Part shown: positions 1 to 5,379 of the stretch, one piece after another
Layout: every line of letters starts with the position of its first letter
Numbering within the stretch: the first letter of the stretch is position 1
NCBI GenBank assembly: GCA_030679025.1
Contig: JAUXTV010000204.1
Span: 1-7,030 of the forward strand
DNA: 7,030 bases
From: Candidatus Woesearchaeota archaeon
Lineage (GTDB): Archaea; Nanobdellota; Nanobdellia; SCGC-AAA011-G17; UBA489
Direction of reading: 5' to 3'
Translations under genes and position numbers: made by a program
Notes under the pieces: model-generated
What the model saw: only the letters and a program-made list of their open reading frames with translations
What the model was told of the DNA's origin: nothing
Databases searched by the model: none

Positions 1-942
1 TCCATCATGGCTTATTCTAACGTCTCTAATAAGCGTTCTAGGTACAGGAATATAATTTATGTAGATGTTTCCAAACCTAGTAAAGATAGTTGCATAATCA
101 TCTATCATTAATTTTCCTAACTCTATTATTCCTCTTTCTACAAGTAAATCCATTAATGGTTTTTGTGTATCATAATCTACTTTTAATAAGAGTTGATCTT
201 GACTCCCCAGCCAAGCATTTGCTTCAGTTTTTAATCTTTCATAGGTATCTGCTACTTGTTCTTTAGTTATTCCAATATCTCTTCCATTTTGGTTTATACT
301 TACTACATACGGAGAAACCATAAATCTTTTTACTCCTCTTTCTTGTAATTCTCCAATCATTTTTTTGATTAGAGAAACATCATTGTTTGCGCCCATTAAA
401 GTAAAGCTGATGAATAATCTATCTGAGAAACTAGAGCCTTGACAGAGTATCTTCTCAATTGCAGATAGAGATTTGTCATAATTTCCAAAACCTCTAACAG
501 AATCATGAATCTCTCTTGTTCCATCTATGCTAATGTCTAAATATGTTGGATCAGCCTCAATTAACTGTTTTATTCTTTCATCGTCAAATGAAGTAGCATT
601 TGTAACAAGACCATATCTTATTCTTGGATTTTCCTGCTTCTTTTGCTTTAAAAAATTTAAAAGTTGAACTGATTTATTCCATGCAAGAAGTGGTTCTTTT
701 CCAACATTTCCAAAAGTTAAGGCGCCCAACTCCAAAGCTTGATTAAATATATTTTGCCATTCTTCAACTGATAAGGCATTTTTAGGTTCTTCATAACCAA
801 CATAACAATGTCTACAGCTTAAATTACAAACGTTATTAACAAAATAAGATATCTCTAATGGTCCTCTTATAAAATCTTGCCTATGCAATGTAGAAGACTT
901 AACATTTATACCCCCATTACTCCCAGAAAATCCTACTGCCAT
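1..942 (-). CDS. Radical SAM/SPASM-like maturase, partial (C-terminus outside window)
   Basis: The frame is open from the ATG at 942 to the window edge, giving 314 residues with no stop, so the C-terminus is missing. The cluster motif CNLSCRHCY (C39, C43, C46; CX3CX2C) is the canonical radical SAM site for a [4Fe-4S] cluster and S-adenosylmethionine. GKEPLL near 81-86 stands in for the usual GGEPLL, with lysine replacing the second glycine. SIDG (138-141) followed by HD and RG is typical of SPASM/twitch peptide- and protein-modifying enzymes. Visible sequence ends at ISHDG, close to where auxiliary-cluster cysteines would begin, so a SPASM domain is likely but unseen. Residues 1-12 nearly copy the N-terminus of the small protein encoded just upstream, whose stop is 2 bases before this ATG; no Shine-Dalgarno is visible, which suggests translational coupling. 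Family assignment is strong; substrate and SPASM membership are inferred. The upstream small protein is a candidate substrate or partner. Confidence 0.88.
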   Translation of the reverse strand, partial: MAVGFSGSNGGINVKSSTLHRQDFIRGPLEISYFVNNVCNLSCRHCYVGYEEPKNALSVEEWQNIFNQALELGALTFGNVGKEPLLAWNKSVQLLNFLKQKKQENPRIRYGLVTNATSFDDERIKQLIEADPTYLDISIDGTREIHDSVRGFGNYDKSLSAIEKILCQGSSFSDRLFISFTLMGANNDVSLIKKMIGELQERGVKRFMVSPYVVSINQNGRDIGITKEQVADTYERLKTEANAWLGSQDQLLLKVDYDTQKPLMDLLVERGIIELGKLMIDDYATIFTRFGNIYINYIPVPRTLIRDVRISHDG

Positions 943-944
943 GG

Positions 945-1163
945 TTAATCTTCAATCTTTTCAGCTAGTCCACTCTCTCTTTTCAGATTTCTGTCTAAGT
1001 CTTCAAGAGCAGTTATAAGTTTTTGATATAGAGGTTTAACTTCTTGAGGGGCTATATCTTTAAGAGTCCGATATTTTTGTAAACCTGCTGCTATATCTGC
1101 AAGTTCAAATCTTCTGTACGCATCTGCAATTCCACCATTACTTCCTGAAATGCCTATTGCCAT
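945..1163 (-). CDS. Small helical protein (72 aa) sharing an N-terminal box with the adjacent radical SAM enzyme
   Basis: I do not recognise this family. The 72-residue product starts MAIGISGSNGGI and continues as a charged, probably mostly helical chain (residues about 14-70) without cysteine, signal peptide or membrane segment. Its first 12 residues match those of the next gene at 10 of 12 positions, with the two differences conservative (I/V, I/F). Without gaps, D23 and G27 also coincide, so the similarity may fade out over about 27 residues. At DNA level 28 of the first 36 bases match and six of the eight changes are silent, which supports the ATG at 1163 and a real coding gene. It is the first gene of a unit with the radical SAM enzyme (2-base gap) and diverges from the Lrp-like gene. 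No Shine-Dalgarno precedes it, so a leaderless or nearly leaderless mRNA is likely. It could be a precursor peptide, a partner or an activity modulator; the sequence does not decide. Confidence 0.75.
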   Translation of the reverse strand: MAIGISGSNGGIADAYRRFELADIAAGLQKYRTLKDIAPQEVKPLYQKLITALEDLDRNLKRESGLAEKIED

Positions 1164-1182
1164 AATTTATATAAGTATTAGT

Positions 1183-1198
1183 TAAATATTAAAATTCC
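1183..1198 (-). promoter_or_regulatory. Probable archaeal promoter of the small protein/radical SAM unit
   Basis: Reading toward the small gene, a purine-rich GGAA (BRE-like) precedes TTTTAATATTTAA, whose centre lies about 25 bases before the ATG at 1163. That spacing fits a leaderless archaeal transcript. A second TATA-like string, TTATATAA, sits only a few bases before the ATG and is too close to serve as the TATA box if the ATG is correct. The whole region is very AT-rich, so chance matches are easy and confidence is moderate. Confidence 0.4.
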
Positions 1199-1251
1199 TA
1201 TTGTATTTTCCTAAAAAAATAAAGATATTAAAGATTAAATTTAGTATAATA

Positions 1252-1266
1252 GAAACATTTATAAAT
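1252..1266 (+). promoter_or_regulatory. Archaeal promoter (BRE plus TATA) of the Lrp-like gene
   Basis: GAAAC (BRE-like) is followed directly by ATTTATAAAT, with the TATA centre about 25 bases before the ATG at 1287. No Shine-Dalgarno is present, so transcription would start at or next to the start codon (leaderless mRNA). The palindrome TGCGCA at 1271-1276, a GC-rich island in AT-rich DNA, lies between the box and the start, where a bound regulator would block initiation. A direct repeat TAAAGAT at 1220-1226 and 1229-1235 lies just upstream and could also be a regulator contact. Confidence 0.55.
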
Positions 1267-1286
1267 TTAATGCGCACTGTTTAAAT

Positions 1287-2234
1287 ATGAAATTAGACAC
1301 TATAGACAAGAAACTCTTAACCTATCTTTATCATAATTACCGTTCTCCTTTAACAAAGATAGGAAAGGAATGTAGAATCTCAAGGGACCAAGTTGAATAC
1401 AGATTAGAAAAGTTTGAGAAATCAGGCTTAATAAAGAAATATCTTACAGTTTTTAACTATGCTTTACTAGGATTTAATGACTTATTTATTGTATATATGA
1501 AGACTAAAAATAAAGAAAAGGTAAAATTATCATTGCAAGCCATCAAAAATACCCTTTCGGTTGGAGATGTTGTTTCAAGTTTTGATATTTTTGTTAATTT
1601 TATTTGTGAAAATAAGAATGAATTTGACTCGATATTTAGTTCATTTTTAGAAAAACATAAAGAGGAAATTCAAAGTTATGAGATATTTAATACAACTTAT
1701 GCAGAGTTTTTTCCTCTAAAAGCATTTGGAAATCAAAAAAATGAAATTTCCTATAAGGCAGTAGAGCCAAAGCAAAAAATAGATCTGGATAAAAAAGAAA
1801 TCGATATTCTTAAAGAACTGGAAAAAAATGGAAGGTCTAAAATCATAGATATTGCTTCCAAAATAGGAATTTCAGGAGAATTAGCTTTGTATAAACTAAA
1901 GCAATTAAGAAAAAAAGAAGTAATCCTTGGAAATAGAATACAATTTGATATGCAAAAGCTAGGTTTTTACTTCTCAATTTTGAGATTAAAAGTAAAGAAT
2001 TTAGACCAAATCTTAAAGGAAAAAATAAGACATTTTTGTAAAACTAAAAAATATACAAATGCTTTGATTTTTAGTATTTCAGACTATAATGTATTAATTC
2101 AGTTATTCTACCAGAATGAAGATGAATTAAGAAAGGCAATAAACGAATTAAATGAAGAGTTTAGAGAGTATATAACTCAAGATTCTTTGATATTGATTGA
2201 AAATGAAATGACTGCTAGGACAATTCCGTTTTAA
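1287..2234 (+). CDS. Double-length Lrp/AsnC-like transcriptional regulator
   Basis: The 315-residue protein carries two copies of the Lrp architecture. Residues 3-64 form an AsnC-type winged helix-turn-helix (LDTIDKKLL, then KIGKECRISRDQVEYRLEKFEKSGLIKKY), followed by an alpha/beta segment (about 65-145) resembling the RAM effector-binding domain. A second helix-turn-helix (about 165-225; LDKKEIDILKEL, DIASKIGIS, KLKQLRKKEVI) leads into another RAM-like segment (about 226-305). Ordinary Lrp proteins are about 150 residues with one copy of each domain, so this chain would act as a built-in dimer. It should bind DNA in the cytoplasm; the ligand is unknown. It is divergent from the small-protein/radical SAM unit with 123 bases between the starts, so control of that unit and of itself is likely. 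ATG 1287 is supported by the LDxxDKKLL start typical of the family and by the TATA spacing. The second HTH is less canonical than the first. Confidence 0.85.
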   Translation: MKLDTIDKKLLTYLYHNYRSPLTKIGKECRISRDQVEYRLEKFEKSGLIKKYLTVFNYALLGFNDLFIVYMKTKNKEKVKLSLQAIKNTLSVGDVVSSFDIFVNFICENKNEFDSIFSSFLEKHKEEIQSYEIFNTTYAEFFPLKAFGNQKNEISYKAVEPKQKIDLDKKEIDILKELEKNGRSKIIDIASKIGISGELALYKLKQLRKKEVILGNRIQFDMQKLGFYFSILRLKVKNLDQILKEKIRHFCKTKKYTNALIFSISDYNVLIQLFYQNEDELRKAINELNEEFREYITQDSLILIENEMTARTIPF

Positions 2235-2314
2235 ACTAGAACTATTGGAAAATTCGATTAATTCCAGCCATTTATCGTCGTTTACGTTCAACTAGTCTAG
2301 GAAATGGAACAGTG

Positions 2315-3055
2315 TTATTCTTCTGATTTATGAGCTATCCAAATGCTTTCAAAATACTGTCTAAAAGATGCAACAACTAAGCTCCCTTTTAATAAGAATA
2401 AAGACGGCTCTTCTTTCCATTGCACAATCGCAACAGCATGGGGAAATATAACAATCGGAACATAGGTTTTTTGAGGTAAATACTTGACTGTTGTTTTCTT
2501 TAGAGAGGTATAGTATTGTCCAATAGTCTCTTTCAGATCCTTATTCATAAGTACACGTTGAGTTATCTTTTTCTGAATTCTTCTGCGATTAAAATTTTTA
2601 TAAAATGTTCTGTAAGTTCTACTGGAGATATCTTCTCCTCCTCTTGCACCTAAAACCAAGAACTCATCTCCTGCTTTACTCTCTGCAAGCATTTGTTCAT
2701 AAGCTGCACGTAATCCTTTATATCCCACAAACAGTAATGCTTCATCTTTTTCTTTTGCCGGTATTTTTTGTAGGAGTGTAGGTAGGGCTTCTTTTATTTT
2801 TTGATAAGTTTCAAGAGCATGTCTTTCCAAGATATAGGGGCTAGATGCCTGGTAGAGTCTTCTCTTTCCTCGTAGGAAAAAAACAACAAGTCCTTTTCTT
2901 TGCAAACTTTCCATGACATAGTATGCGGTGCTTCTCTGAATACGCAGTTTTTTTGCCATTTCTCCTGTGGTAGCATGATCAACTGCTAAGAGCTGTAGAT
3001 ACATGCTGCTTTCTAACTCTGTTAGTCCTAGTTGTTGCAATAATGCTTCTTTCAT
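2315..3055 (-). CDS. TrmB-family transcriptional regulator
   Basis: The 246-residue protein starts with a TrmB-type winged helix-turn-helix (about residues 4-70): LGLTELESSMYLQLL, then GEMAKKLRIQRSTAYYVMESLQRKGLV and a wing with RGKRRLYQA. A short helical linker (about 75-98) leads to a C-terminal effector-like domain (about 105-243) with YKGLRAAYEQML, FLVLGARGG and a closing FRQYFESIW, the pattern of archaeal TrmB proteins with a phospholipase-D-like fold. The catalytic HxKxxxxD motif is absent, so a sensory rather than enzymatic role is expected. TrmB proteins classically respond to sugars, but many archaeal paralogues have unknown ligands. The gene diverges from the methyltransferase/radical SAM operon with 66 bases between starts, making those genes its probable target as well as itself. 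The ATG at 3055 gives the complete first helix (MKEALLQQLGLT) and is the natural start. Its end converges on the Lrp-like gene. Confidence 0.88.
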   Translation of the reverse strand: MKEALLQQLGLTELESSMYLQLLAVDHATTGEMAKKLRIQRSTAYYVMESLQRKGLVVFFLRGKRRLYQASSPYILERHALETYQKIKEALPTLLQKIPAKEKDEALLFVGYKGLRAAYEQMLAESKAGDEFLVLGARGGEDISSRTYRTFYKNFNRRRIQKKITQRVLMNKDLKETIGQYYTSLKKTTVKYLPQKTYVPIVIFPHAVAIVQWKEEPSLFLLKGSLVVASFRQYFESIWIAHKSEE

Positions 3056-3065
3056 ATAGTTGTCC

Positions 3066-3078
3066 AGTAGAATACTAC
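3066..3078. promoter_or_regulatory. Candidate operator in the TrmB/methyltransferase divergent promoter
   Basis: AGTAGAATACTAC contains two overlapping small inverted repeats, AGTA-N3-TACT and GTAG-N4-CTAC. It lies between the TATA-like box and the TrmB start, near the expected transcription start of trmB, and about 45-55 bases before the methyltransferase start. Position fits autoregulation by the TrmB protein. The arms are only 4 bases, so chance is possible. Confidence 0.35.
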
Positions 3079-3079
3079 A

Positions 3080-3090
3080 AATATTTAAAT
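3080..3090. promoter_or_regulatory. Shared TATA-like element of the divergent genes
   Basis: AATATTTAAAT contains the self-complementary ATTTAAAT and so can be read as a TATA box on both strands. Its centre is about 30 bases from the TrmB start (3055), predicting an almost leaderless mRNA. It is about 36 bases from the methyltransferase start (3122), predicting a short leader that would include the Shine-Dalgarno at 3112-3116. One element or two overlapping boxes may serve both genes. Confidence 0.45.
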
Positions 3091-3111
3091 CTATCTCTTC
3101 TACTATTGTTT

Positions 3112-3116
3112 AGGAG
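3112..3116 (+). promoter_or_regulatory. Shine-Dalgarno of the methyltransferase gene
   Basis: AGGAG lies 5 bases before the ATG at 3122. It fixes that start and contrasts with the other genes in the window, which show no clear ribosome binding site. Confidence 0.7.
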
Positions 3117-3121
3117 TAAAA

Positions 3122-3880
3122 ATGACACCCAGACCATGGTATCTTAAACAAGAAAGTGCATTAGAGTACTGCAAATCCCCCGTACTTGCTACAGAAAGAA
3201 TAGTATGGCCGACAATTAGAGACTTGTGTAGCCCTATTGAGGGAAAGAACGTCATAGACATTGCATCTGGAGAAGGCCATATTGCACGAAAACTAAAAGT
3301 GTTAGGAGCAACATGTACGGGGATTGACATCTCTCCCGTGATGATAACAATTGCTCGTGAAAGATCAGAGCAAGAAGGTCTTCCGGTAGAGTATTTGGAA
3401 CGAGATGCAGAAAATCTTGAGGGTATTAGAAATGACACTTACGATATTGCCCTGATCAATTTTTTATTCTGTAACGTAAGTTCGCGAGAGAAACTCTTTG
3501 CTATATGTAGGGAAGCCTATCGTGTTACAAAACCAAAAGGACATGTTGTTGTTCCTGTTCAGAATAGTTTTCTTACAACATTATTTCAACAAACAAAACG
3601 AGAAACTCCGCTCGTTGGTTATGAATCCTGTCCTAGTAATTATTTCGCAAGTGGTGATAAGATGACATGTTCCTTGAAATTATCTAATGGGGATACCTTA
3701 AGAATTACTAACTATTACTGGTCTTTAGAAGATCATGTTCAATCACTTTTAGATGCAGGATTTGTTATTGACGCTTTGAGAGAACCAAGACCATCAAAAG
3801 AAGTTCGTTCTGAGTCTGAAGATTTTAGAGTTGCTTTTGAGATACCATTGTACACAATCATTCGTGGACGCAAACAATGA
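3122..3880 (+). CDS. Class I SAM-dependent methyltransferase
   Basis: The 252-residue protein has a Rossmann-like methyltransferase core. Motif I is VIDIASGEGHIA (44-55), binding S-adenosylmethionine; the acidic residue after strand 2 is D69 in GIDIS; RDAENL (94-99) is the adenine-contact region; YDIALINFLF (107-116) is strand 4; and KPKGHVVVPV (137-146) is strand 5. This matches the Methyltransf_11/25 type of small-molecule enzymes, for which substrate cannot be read from sequence. Residues about 150-252 form a variable substrate-binding extension with NYYWSLEDHVQSLLDAGF, similar to the C-terminal strands of related enzymes. The start is set by AGGAG 5 bases upstream. The stop overlaps the next start as ATGA, so the radical SAM enzyme is co-translated and probably acts in the same pathway. 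The divergent TrmB gene is the likely regulator. The fold is sure; the reaction (O-, N- or C-methylation) is unknown. Confidence 0.9.
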   Translation: MTPRPWYLKQESALEYCKSPVLATERIVWPTIRDLCSPIEGKNVIDIASGEGHIARKLKVLGATCTGIDISPVMITIARERSEQEGLPVEYLERDAENLEGIRNDTYDIALINFLFCNVSSREKLFAICREAYRVTKPKGHVVVPVQNSFLTTLFQQTKRETPLVGYESCPSNYFASGDKMTCSLKLSNGDTLRITNYYWSLEDHVQSLLDAGFVIDALREPRPSKEVRSESEDFRVAFEIPLYTIIRGRKQ

Positions 3881-5202
3881 AAGTTCATCTGATACGTCCT
3901 AAAACAGATGAGCTTTATGCTCCGGTGAAACAAGTCTATAGTTCTTTTCCTCCGCCTGTTGGATTATCTTGCATTGGATCAGAGATTAGAGATCGCGCTG
4001 AAGTATCTATTTATGATGGAAATATAAGAGAACCAACTCTTGAAGCAGATATTATAGGGCTACAGGATTGGGTTACGACACATAAGGAGGCTCTTGCACT
4101 TGCCAAAAGAGCGAAGCAACAGAATCCAAATTGCGTTACTGTATTAGGTGGCATCAATGCTTCCCATCTTGCTCCAAGAATATTGACGAATCATCCTTTT
4201 GTAGATTATGTAGTAAGTGGGCATGGAGAACCAGCAATGGTAGGACTTGTTGAGGGTAGACCACTTGACGAAGTTCCTAATCTCTATTATAGAGAAGGTG
4301 GTTCAGTTAAAAGTACAAAACAAAAATTAGTAAAAAGTCCGTTCTTTGATTTGGAACAAGTGGTAGAATGGGAATGTGATGAAGAAACGCCTTTTCCTAT
4401 ATCAGCTATACGTGGATGTATAAAATCAGCAAAAGAAGGTATATGTAGGTATTGCAGTTTATTTAATGAAAGAGTCAACATTATTTCTCCAGAAGATTTT
4501 TGGACACAAATCAGAACATTGAAAGATAAATATGGTCTAACCTACTTCTTTGAAACTGGAGATGAATTTAATGTTGGAACGTATCCTCAGAGATTGCTTG
4601 ATGCACGACCAGAAGATTTGGGTGATATTACATTAAGAATTTACACTTATCCAGAAATACTAGCTCAAAAAGGAGTTATAGACACACTGGCACGATTACA
4701 AGTTAGGGAATTGTATATGGGGATAGAAACAGTTAATCAAGGTCTTCTTACCAATGCAGGAAGACAATATAATGCGGGTGCAGTTGAAGGCATTCTTGAA
4801 CAGATGAGCCTTGTTGGTATACGTGCTATGATGCCTTTTATGTTTGGACTTCCTGGAGAAACAAATGACACAGCCCAGGAAAATTTTGATTTTTCACAAC
4901 GGTTATTGGAAAGATATCCTGAAACCATAAAGATGATGCAGTATAGCCTTGTTGTTCCTATCATCGGTTCGGAATACTTTGTTATGGCAAGTACTGCAAA
5001 GAAAGTACGAGAAGCATATGAACAAAATGGTAAGAGTTTATCTAGAGATGATGATTTTGATTATCAAAAACTTACAGAGTTTTTCATAGAAACCTTCACT
5101 GAAGCTGATACAGAATTCTTGAAAAGCTTAGTTATCAGAGGTAAAAAGATAGCAAAAGAGAAAGGTTATTTGACGTCAACTTTTATTGGTGTTGGTGAAT
5201 AA
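3877..5202 (+). CDS. Radical SAM enzyme with B12-binding-like N-terminal domain
   Basis: The 441-residue protein has the layout of class B (B12-type) radical SAM enzymes. Residues about 1-125 resemble a cobalamin-binding fold: VTVLGGINAS (87-96), then VDYVVSGHGEPAM (109-121). The cobalt-ligating DxHxxG motif is absent, as in several members of this class. The radical SAM barrel spans about 172-370. Cysteines C181, C190 and C193 (GCIKSAKEGICRYCS) give C-x8-C-x2-C rather than CX3CX2C. ETGDEF (226-231) takes the place of the GGE motif, and YMGIETVNQGLL (280-291) and FGLPGET (323-329) are class hallmarks. The C-terminal part (about 375-441) is helical and charged and does not match a domain I know. 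The ATGA overlap with the upstream methyltransferase indicates one operon and a joint pathway. Methylation of an unactivated carbon or another radical rearrangement is possible; whether cobalamin binds is unproven. Substrate unknown. Confidence 0.88.
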   Translation: MKVHLIRPKTDELYAPVKQVYSSFPPPVGLSCIGSEIRDRAEVSIYDGNIREPTLEADIIGLQDWVTTHKEALALAKRAKQQNPNCVTVLGGINASHLAPRILTNHPFVDYVVSGHGEPAMVGLVEGRPLDEVPNLYYREGGSVKSTKQKLVKSPFFDLEQVVEWECDEETPFPISAIRGCIKSAKEGICRYCSLFNERVNIISPEDFWTQIRTLKDKYGLTYFFETGDEFNVGTYPQRLLDARPEDLGDITLRIYTYPEILAQKGVIDTLARLQVRELYMGIETVNQGLLTNAGRQYNAGAVEGILEQMSLVGIRAMMPFMFGLPGETNDTAQENFDFSQRLLERYPETIKMMQYSLVVPIIGSEYFVMASTAKKVREAYEQNGKSLSRDDDFDYQKLTEFFIETFTEADTEFLKSLVIRGKKIAKEKGYLTSTFIGVGE

Positions 5203-5379
5203 TTACTCTCTTTCATTAAGAATAAAGACATTAAAGGAAAATTTCGGTCTCAGTTAATACTCATAGAGAACTTTGAATAAGTCATGTTTTTGCGAAATAG
5301 CCTTTCAAAACCATCAAATTCTGATCTTCTAGCATATTACATTTTGAAGATACCTACTTTTGCAAACTTCTCTTTAATA

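Noticed and set aside
1163..1175. TTATATAA right before the small protein start as TATA box
   Set aside because: It is only a few bases from the ATG, too close for an archaeal TATA box, which should be about 25 bases upstream of the transcription start.
2246..2266. Hairpin TGGAA ... TTCCA with a T-loop-like ATTCGATTAA between the convergent regulators
   Set aside because: It resembles the end of a tRNA or a terminator, but there is no acceptor partner, no cloverleaf and no T-tract, and the stem is short.
3103..3438. Minus-strand ORF across the methyltransferase start
   Set aside because: It overlaps the conserved methyltransferase motif I region and has no recognisable domain or ribosome site.
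5203..5379. Possible C/D-box RNA or small ORFs in the gap between the convergent genes
   Set aside because: On the minus strand a TGATGG and a CTGA occur, but no good C' and D' boxes or proper spacing are seen. The short ORFs (e.g. plus strand from 5284) lack ribosome sites and overlap the end of the surface protein gene.
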